Positions 8,835 to 18,719 are shown, numbered from the stretch's first letter. The stretch is 64,000 nucleotides of DNA from Desulfosporosinus nitroreducens (GCF_023897015.1 NZ_JAMHFY010000004.1:1-64000); one strand, 5' to 3'. Numbers and translations: made by a program. The notes: a model not told the origin generated them from the sequence alone.

Positions 8835-9218
8835 CTAAAAGATCCCTCTTGTTAATCGCAACAATGCAGGGGCAAAAACTATCATCCCAATCACTACTGC
8901 TTGAATCGCAGTGACTAAAACAGCACCTGCCGCAACATCTTTGGCCATTCCTGCTAGAGGGTGATAATTCGGTTGCGCCATATCAACTACAGTTTCAATG
9001 GCGGAATTCATGACCTCCGCACTAATGACGCTCCCAATCGCCAAAATAAGAATCAACCATTCAAACCGTGTAACCCTGCTCCACCAAGCAAAGAGCAAGA
9101 CACTAATACCTGCAACTACGTGAAATTGCATGTGCTTCTGAGTCCTTACAGTGTATATCATTCCGCGCCAGGCTTGATTTAGACTGCGCAAAAACCCCGG
9201 TTTATGATGAATCCCCAT
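8835..9218 (-). CDS. dgkA: Diacylglycerol/undecaprenol kinase family protein
   Basis: Small integral membrane kinase (127 aa) with three predicted helices. The family signature EVMNSAIETVVDMAQP (about 68-83) is present, followed by AGMAKDVAAGAVL. Gram-positive members mostly phosphorylate undecaprenol to feed the lipid carrier pool for cell wall synthesis. That substrate is inferred from the phylum, not shown here. It sits in the conserved ybeY-dgkA-cdd-era order. Confidence 0.93.
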   Translation of the reverse strand: MGIHHKPGFLRSLNQAWRGMIYTVRTQKHMQFHVVAGISVLLFAWWSRVTRFEWLILILAIGSVISAEVMNSAIETVVDMAQPNYHPLAGMAKDVAAGAVLVTAIQAVVIGMIVFAPALLRLTRGIF

Positions 9219-9260
9219 CTGATATCCCTCCGTTTGAAGTTACAGGCTCTTAGCATATTG

Positions 9261-9734
9261 CTATACTCTCTCTAACTTCAACTTAGCCATTACCTCTTCT
9301 TCTTTACTGCGCATTTCTTGTTTATCATTCTCTTCTTCATGATCAAAGCCTAATAAATGGAGAGTCCCATGGACAGCCAGGTATACAATCTCCCGCTCGA
9401 AGGAATGCCCATATTCCTGCGCTTGATCTCTTGCCCGTTCGACAGAGATTACAATATCCCCAAGCATCTCGTCCTCTTCCTCAATTTCTGGTTCTTCCTC
9501 CATCTCTTCTTGTAAGGCAAAAGAAAGAACATCCGTTGGCCGATCTACTCCTCGATACTCAAGATTTAAGGCATGGATACGTTGATTATCCACTAACAAT
9601 AAGCTTACTTCCGCCTCTTCCGAGCCATCTGACAGTCGGACAGCCTCATTAATAGCTTTATTTAGCATAGTCGCCAGCGGTTCACGCTGTTCCTGCAAGA
9701 TCGATTCTTCTTCCCAAGAGATATCTATGATCAC
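9261..9734 (-). CDS. ybeY: Endoribonuclease YbeY (16S rRNA maturation)
   Basis: A 157-aa zinc metalloprotein that takes part in 16S rRNA 3' end processing and ribosome quality control. The metal site [12 protein letters not shown] (HxxxHxxxxxH, about residues 121-132) is intact. An unusually acidic stretch ([16 protein letters not shown], about 74-89) lies between the PTDVLSF motif and GDIVIS. It follows the HD phosphohydrolase gene, its usual neighbour. Confidence 0.96.
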   Translation of the reverse strand: MIIDISWEEESILQEQREPLATMLNKAINEAVRLSDGSEEAEVSLLLVDNQRIHALNLEYRGVDRPTDVLSFALQEEMEEEPEIEEEDEMLGDIVISVERARDQAQEYGHSFEREIVYLAVHGTLHLLGFDHEEENDKQEMRSKEEEVMAKLKLERV

Positions 9735-9881
9735 ACAATTTCGAGCAAACCCACCTATGAGCCGGAATGTGGTCTACCCTTCCCCCTTTCGATTTTCAAA
9801 ATCAGCCTATTTTTATCATCTTACGATAACCTTTGTTAATTTTATTCTTATTTCATTGTGCCTGTTTTTTCCTAATGTTAT

Positions 9882-12149
9882 CTATCCTTCTCGTGAAACT
9901 ATACTTTCAACTGTTCCCTCAGGACTTTCTGGTTGCTTTTCCTTTTGAGAGCTTTCATCATCCTCTTGACCCACTTCTCCCTCAAGTTTCTTATGCATTG
10001 AATGATTATTATTCTCCTTAATGCTTGGCATCTCCGGATATTCTACCCGGGAGTGGAAAATACCGCTCAAAACACGTACAAAGGCCATTGCAATCCGGTC
10101 TAAGTCCTGAAACGTCAAATCGCACTGATCCAGTTGTCCGTCGTTCAGTTTGTCTTTGATAATCTTCCGAACAAATCCTTCGACCCGCCCTGGAGTTGGT
10201 TGTTTCATAGATCTTACAGCAGCTTCGACATTGTCCGCCAGAGCAACCAAGGCAGCCTCTTTGGTCTGGGGTTTGGGACCTTCATAATGGAAAGTTTCCT
10301 CTGGGACATTTTCATATTCCTCAAGAGCCTTATGGTAAAAGAAACTTACAAGACTGTCTCCATGGTGCTGAGCAATGATATCTTGAATCTGCACCGGAAG
10401 TTTATTATCCTTCGCCAGCTCTAGCCCATCTTTGACATGAGAGGTGATAATCAACGAGCTTAGAGTAGGAGCGATCTTATCATGAGGGTTATCTTGGGTA
10501 AATTGATTTTCAATAAAAAAGTAAGGACGTTTCAACTTGCCAATATCATGATACATCGATGCAACTCTGACCAACGTAGCATCCGCTCGAACAGCTTCCG
10601 CGGCCGCTTCGGCCAGATTACCTACTAGAATACTGTGATGGTATGTCCCCGGAGCCTCCAACAATAAGCGTTTCAGCAACGGTCTATTAGGGTCGGATAA
10701 TTCTAACAGTCGCACAGATGACGTAATATGAAATCCTGACTCAAACCAATGTAAGGCCCCGACCGTTAAAAACGAAGACGCTAAGCCATTGACAATCCCT
10801 AAGATCACACCAACCACCCAAACAGCTAAGCGCATGTCTGAGGTTAACGCAATCCCGCTGATCACCAAAACGTTAACGGCAGAGACAAATATCCCTGCAC
10901 GCGCCAAATCGGAACGCTGGCTTAAACGAGAAACACTGTAAACACCAACAATCCCTCCAAAGAGCGCCACTACGCCTGAATGCAGGCCAAAAGAGGTCGA
11001 AAGAGCAGGATCAACTAAGACAGATACAAAAACCGCTAAGACCAAGGAAACCATAATGGCTATATCCACGCCAACTAAAATCGCGACTGTCATGGTCGCC
11101 CAAGCTATTGGAATAAGCATACCTGACAAAGAATTAAAGTCAGTCCCCAAATTTAAAGCGATCACTGCTCTCCCAATGGCCAAAACCAAGCTAATAGTAA
11201 GTCCGATAAGCACAAGACGATTAGTCATTCGGAAGATATCCCTTTTATACTGAAATAAATACAGTAAAATCGAGCCCATTCCAATAAGCACAATCATGGC
11301 AATCCCCGCCACTGATTTCCCTGTATTTTGGTTGTTAATCAAACCATAGGCAACCAGGACTTCGTAAATTGTCTCATCGACAATATCACCAACTCCCACA
11401 ATTTTTTGGTTAGCCTTATAATGAAGCTCCTCCTGCTTTATTGCAGTTCGTGCCGCCGCTCGCAACACATCCATAGTTGCTTCATCCACGATCAAAGTAG
11501 GTTGCGTCACTTCACGGTCTATGAACCCCTTAAAAAAAACTTTGAAATCCTCATTCAATTCGGACTGATCTAAATCTGTTTTAGTCCGATCACGAAACGC
11601 TGGCATATCTTCGCTAGTCCGAGCTCCAGTCTCCAAACTGCGTGCTTTGTTTAAGATAATGTCTCTGCCGGCTTTTTCGGCCTTATCTAATTCATCGGGC
11701 ACAGTCTCAATCAGAGATGTTAATAAACTCTCTGGCAAACTCGTGAAGGGCTCTAATTTCTTAAGTTCGCTGATGTTGTTATTATCTGAGGCCTCGCGCA
11801 GAGAGATAAACGCATTTCCGACTTCTTTAGTTAACAAGGTCAAATACTCCTCATCCGGCTTATACACCGGCGGAACAGCTTTTGCCGCAGCTTCCTTATC
11901 TCGAGTATACTTTGCTTGATCCACAATAACCCTGGTCCACGGTGCAGTAATGAGCTGAGGACTAGGCTCTCCTACTTCTAAATGCAGTGTAGATACAAAA
12001 ATATTGGAAGATAACAAAACCGTAAGCAACAGAAAATACATCACCCCAACAATGGCCCGTAACCAAGTGGTGTGATGTTTAAGCCAATCAAAACGGCTAG
12101 ACAGCTCATCCCAGATCGTTTTGAACATTTTTATCTTCAATACCATCAT
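9882..12149 (-). CDS. 7TM HD-domain phosphohydrolase (PgpH family)
   Basis: A 755-aa membrane protein. Order: an N-terminal membrane helix (about 30-50), an extracytoplasmic 7TMR-HDED-type region to about 275, seven membrane helices to about 480, then a cytoplasmic HD domain with HHSILVGNLAEAA and MYHDIGKL motifs. Listeria PgpH of this architecture hydrolyses c-di-AMP. The same activity is inferred here. The last ~50 residues are charged and low in complexity. It lies between yqfD and ybeY, the standard clostridial order. Confidence 0.93.
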   Translation of the reverse strand: MMVLKIKMFKTIWDELSSRFDWLKHHTTWLRAIVGVMYFLLLTVLLSSNIFVSTLHLEVGEPSPQLITAPWTRVIVDQAKYTRDKEAAAKAVPPVYKPDEEYLTLLTKEVGNAFISLREASDNNNISELKKLEPFTSLPESLLTSLIETVPDELDKAEKAGRDIILNKARSLETGARTSEDMPAFRDRTKTDLDQSELNEDFKVFFKGFIDREVTQPTLIVDEATMDVLRAAARTAIKQEELHYKANQKIVGVGDIVDETIYEVLVAYGLINNQNTGKSVAGIAMIVLIGMGSILLYLFQYKRDIFRMTNRLVLIGLTISLVLAIGRAVIALNLGTDFNSLSGMLIPIAWATMTVAILVGVDIAIMVSLVLAVFVSVLVDPALSTSFGLHSGVVALFGGIVGVYSVSRLSQRSDLARAGIFVSAVNVLVISGIALTSDMRLAVWVVGVILGIVNGLASSFLTVGALHWFESGFHITSSVRLLELSDPNRPLLKRLLLEAPGTYHHSILVGNLAEAAAEAVRADATLVRVASMYHDIGKLKRPYFFIENQFTQDNPHDKIAPTLSSLIITSHVKDGLELAKDNKLPVQIQDIIAQHHGDSLVSFFYHKALEEYENVPEETFHYEGPKPQTKEAALVALADNVEAAVRSMKQPTPGRVEGFVRKIIKDKLNDGQLDQCDLTFQDLDRIAMAFVRVLSGIFHSRVEYPEMPSIKENNNHSMHKKLEGEVGQEDDESSQKEKQPESPEGTVESIVSREG

Positions 12150-12213
12150 CCTTACTTCCCAGTGCCATACCTAGGGTTCACGCCTTCCCCATTGGCAAAA
12201 AATATCGCTGCTC

Positions 12214-13389
12214 CTACGGATTGGCATATACAGCCAAATCTTCGTAGGTTTCTACTTCTACTCTAACTCGTTCTGAATCGGAGTTATTAGAAATAACCTT
12301 CACTGTTTCTAACACGATTGGAACTCCCAGCGTGATCTTTTTCTGGACTTCGACCCGAGCTGCTTGTTCAGCTAGTTGGCGAGCTTCATCAACAGAACGT
12401 TCAATATGCAGATTACGAAGCTCTATATGATTCACTCTTATACCTTCGACAGGAAAACGCCAATTCCTCCAGAGTTTTAAAGATTGACTGATCTCTTCTT
12501 GGCGAGATTGCTCAAACGGGGAATTCTGTATAGTTAGCATTATAACGCGGGAACCAAATTTTATACCTCTTCCCGTGGCAACTCTTCCACTTTCCTCTAC
12601 TTTATCCTCAACTAATGGAATTTGAGCTTCAGCACTATACCATACTCGCGCTCGTACAAACCCTCTGGCCACAGAGACAGGGGGGGTACCTTTTGAAGTG
12701 CTCTGATTATTTCCAGGGCTCTTAATTAAGACTTGCCCAGCCCGAACAGTTTCCCCCTCATGAACCATCGGCATCCCCTCAATCACCATAATTTCCTTAA
12801 CTATTCCTGCACGACTAGCGACAAGGTTCCCTGCCTCATTGGGAATCGACGGACGTATTTTCTCCGACACTTTAATTTCTATGTTCGTCCCATGACGTTC
12901 TATACCTATCCAAGCGGCATCAGGCAGTTGTTCCTGAAGTGTTTTGGCAATCCCATTTAAATTTAGTTTTTTCGAATAGACCCATGTTTTAAGCCCAAGA
13001 TTTTCAGCCCGTTCAAGTACTTCGGGAGTCCTAAGGTTCTTGTTTCCCGACACGGAAATTGAAAGCACAAGTTGAGACAGAATCGTCAGTACAGAAGCAA
13101 TAATTATAATCCCCAGCAATAGTCCCTTTCTTCGCCACCAGCGTGCAGCAACAAAAGGCCAGCCATATTTAGCAACAATATGTACCCTTGTACGTGTCTG
13201 GCGTGCGGCCTTGCGCAATCGCCGAAAATCTGCAAGCTTAATCTGTGCCCGCATCCCCCGTTCGGATTTTTGGGTATGATAAAGAATGATACCGTCTCTT
13301 GAGACTAGATTAACGAAGTGCGCTAATTGCTCTCCCCGTGCGAGGAAAAGAATTCGCCCATGCCAGAACGTTCGCAACCATTCAAACAT
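12214..13389 (-). CDS. yqfD: Sporulation protein YqfD
   Basis: A 391-aa sporulation-linked membrane protein of unknown biochemical role. The N-terminal cytoplasmic part is basic (residues ~45-90), one membrane helix follows (LLLGIIIIASVLTILSQLVL, ~90-109), then a large outer domain with FtsQ/POTRA-like start (VSGNKNLRTPEVLERAENLG). The start overlaps the end of yqfC by 1 nt, so the pair is coupled. In Bacillus this gene is expressed in sporulation and belongs to the yqfC-yqfD-phoH cluster. Confidence 0.93.
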   Translation of the reverse strand: MFEWLRTFWHGRILFLARGEQLAHFVNLVSRDGIILYHTQKSERGMRAQIKLADFRRLRKAARQTRTRVHIVAKYGWPFVAARWWRRKGLLLGIIIIASVLTILSQLVLSISVSGNKNLRTPEVLERAENLGLKTWVYSKKLNLNGIAKTLQEQLPDAAWIGIERHGTNIEIKVSEKIRPSIPNEAGNLVASRAGIVKEIMVIEGMPMVHEGETVRAGQVLIKSPGNNQSTSKGTPPVSVARGFVRARVWYSAEAQIPLVEDKVEESGRVATGRGIKFGSRVIMLTIQNSPFEQSRQEEISQSLKLWRNWRFPVEGIRVNHIELRNLHIERSVDEARQLAEQAARVEVQKKITLGVPIVLETVKVISNNSDSERVRVEVETYEDLAVYANP

Positions 13390-13670
13390 TACTCTATCTC
13401 CCCTCCGCCAAACGAAAAGGAAAACAATTCCCCTTCGATCTGCAGTTCAGTAGCTAAGATAACCTTAAGCATTAACCCCTTTCCTCTAAAAAAGATATCT
13501 CCCTCCGCAGTTTCCAGCCGTATTTCTTCCTCTGAAAAGTTAAGAATACTGCTGTAATTCTCAACCATTATTTGCCTTCGTCCAGTTATCGTAATTTTAG
13601 GACCTTCTCCCACTACATCCGGTGGAAAATCCAAAACTTCTCCAACGCTGGTCTGTATTTTCTTGAACAA
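13389..13670 (-). CDS. yqfC: Sporulation protein YqfC
   Basis: A small (93 aa) YabP/YqfC-family sporulation protein. The core ITGRRQIMVENYSSILNFSE fits the family. A TTG start at 13670 is favoured because GGGAGGG lies about 8 nt upstream; reading further upstream adds residues not seen in relatives. It overlaps yqfD by 1 nt. Its molecular function is unknown. Confidence 0.88.
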   Translation of the reverse strand: MFKKIQTSVGEVLDFPPDVVGEGPKITITGRRQIMVENYSSILNFSEEEIRLETAEGDIFFRGKGLMLKVILATELQIEGELFSFSFGGGEIE

Positions 13671-13765
13671 AAAAAGCCCTCCCTTCTCTGGATATTTATG
13701 AAAGGAAAAGCAATAATAGTCCAAGCCTTGATCAAATTGTTTTAAAAATTTTAGGAAAATCGTAT

Positions 13766-13804
13766 AAAAGAGGCCCAGTTACTTACGTAACTGGGCCTCT
13801 TTTA
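13766..13804 (-). terminator. Intrinsic terminator after yqeY
   Basis: A perfect 16-bp stem AAAGAGGCCCAGTTAC / GTAACTGGGCCTCTTT with a 4-nt loop is followed on the minus strand by a short T run. It separates the rpsU-yqeY unit from yqfC. Confidence 0.9.
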
Positions 13805-13820
13805 CTAAGCATAATTAAGC

Positions 13821-14273
13821 TTATGCCCCAAGAATTTCCCGAACAATCTGATTGACAATTTTGCCATCAGCCCGTCCTTTAGTCTTAGGAGATAATGCCC
13901 CCATGACTTTCCCGAGGTCTTTAATGCTTTGTGCCCCTAGTGTGGTAACGGTCTCTTGAACGAGTTTGCGAATATCCCCTTCGGAAAGCTGTTGAGGAAG
14001 GTAATCCATTAGAACGACTATTTCCTCTTCCAGAGCCTTAACCTTATCAGGGCGATCCGCTTGCCCGAAAACTTCAAGCGCATCCCGACGCAGCTTCATT
14101 TCGCGTGCTAATACTTCGATGACTTGCTCATCGTTAAATTCAATTCTCTTGTCGATCTCAGCATTTTTTATGGCAGCCCTAGCCATTCGGATGACGGAAA
14201 GTCTAACCTTCCCCTCCTCTTTGGCCTTCATGGCAGCCTTCATATCCTCAACCAAGCGATCTTTCAGGGTCAA
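13821..14273 (-). CDS. yqeY: GatB/YqeY domain protein
   Basis: A 150-aa protein of the YqeY family, related to the C-terminal tRNA-binding domain of GatB. Start MTLKDRLVEDMKAAMKAKEEG and end GRADGKIVNQIVREIL are characteristic. A role in tRNA or amidation-related metabolism is assumed from the domain but not proven. It follows rpsU by 13 nt, a pairing widely conserved in Firmicutes, and is closed by a strong terminator. Confidence 0.95.
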   Translation of the reverse strand: MTLKDRLVEDMKAAMKAKEEGKVRLSVIRMARAAIKNAEIDKRIEFNDEQVIEVLAREMKLRRDALEVFGQADRPDKVKALEEEIVVLMDYLPQQLSEGDIRKLVQETVTTLGAQSIKDLGKVMGALSPKTKGRADGKIVNQIVREILGA

Positions 14274-14286
14274 TTCGAGACACTCC

Positions 14287-14463
14287 TTACTTGAACTTGC
14301 GTTTACGTGCAGCTTCAGACTTTTTCTTTCTCTTCACACTTGGTTTCTCATATGCCTCGTGCTTACGAGCCTCTGCACTAACACCTGCCTTTTGACAAGA
14401 ACGCTTGAACCGGCGGAGTGCGGCATCAAGGGATTCATTTTTACCAACTTTGACTTCACTCAT
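14287..14463 (-). CDS. rpsU: 30S ribosomal protein S21
   Basis: The minus strand encodes a 58-aa basic protein starting [20 protein letters not shown] and ending with a lysine/arginine-rich tail, the normal size and sequence of bS21. It binds 16S rRNA near the anti-Shine-Dalgarno region. GGAGGGAGGG lies just upstream of the ATG. It is co-transcribed with yqeY downstream. Confidence 0.97.
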   Translation of the reverse strand: MSEVKVGKNESLDAALRRFKRSCQKAGVSAEARKHEAYEKPSVKRKKKSEAARKRKFK

Positions 14464-14606
14464 TGTCTATCCCTCCCTCCACTGGATCATCACAAATATA
14501 CTTCATTATTATACTGGATGAAGTTGGTCGCGTCAAGCTCACTTTAGTCGGTAGACTGTTATCTCAACTGATTCTCAACTGATCTAACTCAAAGCATCAC
14601 TAAAAA

Positions 14607-14951
14607 TCATCCAATTCTAGCGTTCAGGGCCTGCCCCCCGAGTAAATGAAAATGCAGGTGCCCCACGACCTGTCCCCCGTCAGTCCCAGTATTGGTAACC
14701 ACTCTGTAGCCAGATTCTGCCACTCCAAACTCCCCTGCAAGCCGTCGGATGATCCCAAACAGATGGCCGATTAACCGTTCATTTTCGGGGGTTACATCAT
14801 TGAGACTGCGCAAATGTATTTTAGGAATAATCACCAAGTGCACAGGAGCTAACGGCTGAATATCTTTGAAAGCAATTAACTCATCATCTTCATAAGCGAT
14901 TTCACTAGGAATCTTACCAAGGGCTATTTGACAAAAGATACAATCCGACAT
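14607..14951 (-). CDS. HIT family (HINT-type) hydrolase
   Basis: A 114-aa histidine-triad protein. The C-terminal triad HLHFHLLGG carries the catalytic His, and CIFCQIALGKIPSEIAYEDD is the usual N-terminal zinc/nucleotide-binding segment. HINT enzymes hydrolyse purine nucleotide phosphoramidates. It sits between mtaB and rpsU, as in many clostridia. Confidence 0.95.
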   Translation of the reverse strand: MSDCIFCQIALGKIPSEIAYEDDELIAFKDIQPLAPVHLVIIPKIHLRSLNDVTPENERLIGHLFGIIRRLAGEFGVAESGYRVVTNTGTDGGQVVGHLHFHLLGGQALNARIG

Positions 14952-15028
14952 TTGTATTCATTACCTCCCATATCTTATTCACCTAAAACAACTATATTGA
15001 CTAGTTCACAATCTTTCTTTCAGAGGAT

Positions 15029-16360
15029 TTAAGAAAGTTTGATATGGTATTCCTCCAACACAACAGTTACAAATTCCCCTGAGGCCCACAGCTTGCCGTC
15101 CTCACGCGCAGGAATTTCCACCTGAATATAATGAGGAGTATGCCCAACAGCACATCCTTTTAAATCAACTCTTTCGATCAACACATCCACAGATTTTCCA
15201 ATAAAACTGCGACTAAACCTTGCCTGACTATCCCGAGCAACCACTAAAAGCTCCTTGACCCTTTGATCCTTTAATTGCTTCAAAACTTGATCCGGATAAT
15301 CCGCTGCAGGGGTCCCTTTCCGCTTAGAATATGGAAACACATGAATTCCGGAAAAATTACAAGACTTTACAAACTCCACAGTAGAGGCATGGTCTTCATC
15401 CGTCTCCCCAGGAAAACCGACAATAATGTCAGTCGTCACAGCAAGATTTGGAATCCGCTGTCGAAGTCTTGCCAATAAGGCACTGTACTCCTTTAAATCA
15501 TAGGGACGATGCATACGAGCTAACACATTATCGCTTCCACTCTGAAGGGGTATATGTAAATGAGGACAGACTTTATCAGACGAAGCAATGCACTCAATCA
15601 ACTCAGACGTATACTCCATTGGCTCAATCGAACTCAGCCGCAAGCGGCGGAGACCAGGGATTTTTTCCAACTCCCCTACTAAACGAGCTAAATTCCAATC
15701 CTCTTGCAAATCCTCGCCATAGAATCCCGTATGAATACCCGTCAAGACAATTTCCGGATACCCCTCCGCAACCAGCCGCCGAGCCTCAGCAATCGCATTC
15801 TCAGGGCGCCGACTGCGCAAAGGCCCTCGGGCATGAGGAATAATACAGTACGTACAAAACTGATTGCACCCTTCCTGAATCTTCAGCATCGCCCTCGTCC
15901 GGTGCTCTTCACTAAGTTGTGGAAGCTCTTCAAACTCCTCAGCATCCCAAATCCCGCGCACAGCATTCTGAGGCACCTTTTCCGCCTTAACTTTCTCAAT
16001 CCATTCCAAGATTTTCGCGCGATCCTGAGTCCCAAGAACCAGATCCACCCCTTCAATCCCTAAAACTTCCCCCGGAGCCGTTTGAGCATAACAACCCATA
16101 ACCACCACAACACTCTCGGGGTGAGCCTTAATCATCCGGCGAATGACCTGACGGGATTTACTGTCACCAGTATTCGTCACAGTGCAAGTATTAACAACAA
16201 CAACATCCGCTTCCTCTTGAGCACTAACCACTTGATACTGCGCCTCTCGAAAAAGTTGAGCCATCGCTTCGCTTTCAGTTTGATTCACCTTACAGCCTAG
16301 TGTGACGAAACAAACTGCTTTTTGTAGTTCGACCATTGTATTTTGACTATCATAGGGCAT
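15029..16360 (-). CDS. mtaB: tRNA t6A37 methylthiotransferase MtaB
   Basis: Radical SAM methylthiotransferase (443 aa) that turns t6A37 into ms2t6A37 in tRNAs reading ANN codons. The N-terminal MTTase domain supplies three Cys (LGCKVN, NTCTVT, MGCYAQ). The radical SAM cluster is CNQFCTYC (about 168-175), and a C-terminal TRAM domain follows. Translation may begin at the internal MVELQKAVCF start, eight codons in. A structured repeat lies upstream, between it and rsmE. Confidence 0.95.
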   Translation of the reverse strand: MPYDSQNTMVELQKAVCFVTLGCKVNQTESEAMAQLFREAQYQVVSAQEEADVVVVNTCTVTNTGDSKSRQVIRRMIKAHPESVVVVMGCYAQTAPGEVLGIEGVDLVLGTQDRAKILEWIEKVKAEKVPQNAVRGIWDAEEFEELPQLSEEHRTRAMLKIQEGCNQFCTYCIIPHARGPLRSRRPENAIAEARRLVAEGYPEIVLTGIHTGFYGEDLQEDWNLARLVGELEKIPGLRRLRLSSIEPMEYTSELIECIASSDKVCPHLHIPLQSGSDNVLARMHRPYDLKEYSALLARLRQRIPNLAVTTDIIVGFPGETDEDHASTVEFVKSCNFSGIHVFPYSKRKGTPAADYPDQVLKQLKDQRVKELLVVARDSQARFSRSFIGKSVDVLIERVDLKGCAVGHTPHYIQVEIPAREDGKLWASGEFVTVVLEEYHIKLS

Positions 16361-16479
16361 TAATATTCCACCTTTTTCCGTGGTTATGGTTTACTGTCTC
16401 CAAAGCAGACATCCACTGATGCCTGTGAGCCAAGGCCCACTTCTCGCCTCAGTCTCGAACAACTACCCAAACTTGCATA

Positions 16480-17039
16480 GAAGGCGCACATGAAATGTGC
16501 CTTCTCCCAAACAACGTCTCCCCCGTTCCCAGCCCCGGGACGCAGTGTCATACATCAGCGACGTCTTTACCTAAGCAGCTAAGGGCAACCAAGAACGGTC
16601 CCCCAACTTGCATAGAAGGCGCACATGAAATGTGCCTTCTCCCAAACAAGCGTCTCCCCCGTTCCCAGCCCCGGGACGCAGTGTCATACATCAGCGACGT
16701 CTTTACGTAAGCAGCTAAGCAAAGTTCCGTTCAAGCGACCCCAGACGCGGGGCAGTGTACAGGGTCCCCTCCCGCCATCCTGCAAGAAGGCTAATCCGTG
16801 CGAAGACAGTGTCTTCGGGCTCCGGGGACACTAGTCCATCCATGGACGTCGGATGTACACTGCCGCCAGTGAGCCACGGACGGCTCATCTGGCACGATAG
16901 TCTCCAGTGGAGATTATCGCCGTAGGCGGGTTCTTTAAAATAATACTATCGCCGAAGGATGAACCCTGCTCCCCAAAGCCAAGAGCTTGAACGGTTAGTT
17001 TGCTCTGCGTCGTATGACCGAGCGATGTACACGCAAGTC
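16480..17039 (-). repeat. Structured intergenic repeat, copy A3 with internal duplication (behind rsmE)
   Basis: This is the longest copy. The distal ~105 bp (GAAGGCGCACATGAAATGTG start at 16480) is duplicated at 16615. Hairpins CGAAGACAGTGTCTTCG (16801-16817) and GTCCATCCATGGAC (16834-16847) match A2. The rsmE stop codon TGA (17040-17038) overlaps the terminal TGACTTG of the element. The remaining stretch back to mtaB (16361-16479) shows nothing recognisable. Confidence 0.9.
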
Positions 17040-17775
17040 ACCCGATATCCCCAAAATGCCCCAACACCAGCGTAAGCGTTGCCACAGCCGCTGTCTCCGT
17101 CCGAAGAATCCTTGGTCCCAACGAAACACTTTGCGCACCCAGGTTTTCTTTCGCCCAAGCCACCTCGGTCTCTTCAAACCCGCCCTCAGGGCCAATGATT
17201 ACAGCAGTAGGGTGTTCGGCCTTCATCGATCCAAGCACAGAGGTCAAACGCTGCGTCTTCTCTTCCTCATAAGGTATAAGCCACTGGGTATTCTCAGGTA
17301 AATGTTCTTTAAGATCCTTCCAATCACACACCTCAAATATTTCGGGTTCTTGTACCCTATGAGACTGTTTTGAAGCCTCGGAAGCGATTTTTTGCCAACG
17401 AACGACCCTGTCCTGAGCTTTTTTCCCCTCAATATGTACGATAGAACGTTTAGCGCGCAAAGGAATAAGCCCTGCCATTCCCAACTCAGTTCCTTTCTGA
17501 ATTACCCATTCCATCTTTTCCCCTTTGGAAAGTCCTGCCACCACAAAAACCGAGGTATGAGCTTCTACATCCGGCTGATCGGTACTGAGAATTCGACAGG
17601 TGACACTTTTATCCTCAATATTATCAATAACACTGGTATATTCCCGCCCAGTATTATCATAACCTACCACCAAATCTCCGGGGGTAAGTCGAAGTACTCG
17701 AACGAGATGTTCTCGTTCCGCATCACGCAGCCAAAAAACATCTCTGCCCAGTTCAGTAATTTTAAACCGATTCAT
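17038..17775 (-). CDS. rsmE: 16S rRNA m3U1498 methyltransferase RsmE
   Basis: SPOUT-class methyltransferase (about 245 aa) that modifies U1498 of 16S rRNA. The knot region shows VIIGPEGGFEETEV (about 190-203) and LGPRILRTETAAVAT (about 217-231), both diagnostic. The start is set at MNRFKITELG (17775), 1 nt past the prmA stop, because residues further upstream lie inside prmA. It ends at the junction with repeat copy A3. Confidence 0.95.
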   Translation of the reverse strand: MNRFKITELGRDVFWLRDAEREHLVRVLRLTPGDLVVGYDNTGREYTSVIDNIEDKSVTCRILSTDQPDVEAHTSVFVVAGLSKGEKMEWVIQKGTELGMAGLIPLRAKRSIVHIEGKKAQDRVVRWQKIASEASKQSHRVQEPEIFEVCDWKDLKEHLPENTQWLIPYEEEKTQRLTSVLGSMKAEHPTAVIIGPEGGFEETEVAWAKENLGAQSVSLGPRILRTETAAVATLTLVLGHFGDIG

Positions 17776-17776
17776 T

Positions 17777-18703
17777 TTAAGCCCACCTCGCTCGAAATAA
17801 AATCCAGCCAGAATCTTCGACACGTTCTACAATTTTAAATCCTGCTTCCTTTAGTGCAACTTCAACTTCATCGGCCCGATTGTCAATAATTCCGGACGCT
17901 AAAAACTCACCATCCTGATGTAATAATCGCTTTAAATCCGGCAGTAACATTAAAATTACGTCAGCAATAATATTGGCAATAACAACATCTGCCTGTCCAG
18001 CAAGCACTGTCCCTAAGTCTCCACGTAATACTCGTACTCGGTCATTCACATTATTCAAAGCAACATTTTCTTGAGCCACCCTGATTGCAACCGAGTCAAG
18101 ATCCACCGCATCTACCTTCGCCCCGAGTTTTGCCGCTGCAATAGCAAGAATTCCAGAACCTGTTCCTAAATCGAAAACCATGTGCCCTGGTCTTATAATG
18201 TCCTCTAACGTCCTTAAACATAACGTTGTCGTAGGATGTGTTCCCGTACCAAAGGCCATACCCGGGTCAAGCTCAAGAACGACATCCTCAGGCTTAATGT
18301 CAACTTGCTCCCAAGTTGGTTTAATCAGAAAATGCTTGCCAATATGTAATGGTTTAAAATAGGCTTTCCAGGCAGTTTCCCAATCCTCTTCCTTTAACGA
18401 GAGTCCCTTTCTCAAAATAAGCCAGTGAGGATAGCGCTCTATGAGCTCAAAAATTCTTAAATCGAGCTTATTAAGCTTATCCGTCAGTTCATCATCCTCT
18501 GGAAAGTAACCCTTTACCACACAGGTTCCGGTTAACTCTACCTCTTCAAAAGCATGGTAATCCCACTCACCGGATTCCATGTAGCTTAATAAAAGTTCAG
18601 GATCTTCCACACTGACACCAGGACAACCTAACTCATAAAAAAGATCGGCAACAGTTTCCTCTCCTTCAGATGAAACTGTTACCGCCACTTCACGCCAATC
18701 CAT
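17777..18703 (-). CDS. prmA: Ribosomal protein L11 methyltransferase
   Basis: A 308-aa SAM-dependent enzyme that trimethylates L11. The SAM-binding motif [20 protein letters not shown] (about 172-191) and the catalytic-loop motif NIIADV are intact. [14 protein letters not shown] precedes the SAM site. It lies between dnaJ and rsmE, the usual Firmicute order in the heat-shock operon tail. Confidence 0.97.
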   Translation of the reverse strand: MDWREVAVTVSSEGEETVADLFYELGCPGVSVEDPELLLSYMESGEWDYHAFEEVELTGTCVVKGYFPEDDELTDKLNKLDLRIFELIERYPHWLILRKGLSLKEEDWETAWKAYFKPLHIGKHFLIKPTWEQVDIKPEDVVLELDPGMAFGTGTHPTTTLCLRTLEDIIRPGHMVFDLGTGSGILAIAAAKLGAKVDAVDLDSVAIRVAQENVALNNVNDRVRVLRGDLGTVLAGQADVVIANIIADVILMLLPDLKRLLHQDGEFLASGIIDNRADEVEVALKEAGFKIVERVEDSGWILFRARWA

Positions 18704-18719
18704 TGTTTATACTCCTTTT

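Noticed and set aside
9735-9881. Short plus-strand frames between ybeY and the HD phosphohydrolase gene
   Set aside because: No ribosome site, low-complexity hydrophobic translation, and only 147 bp of gap.
16495-17300. Several open frames in repeat copy A3 and antisense to rsmE
   Set aside because: Same reason as A1; some only repeat the duplicated repeat sequence, and the rest mirror rsmE.
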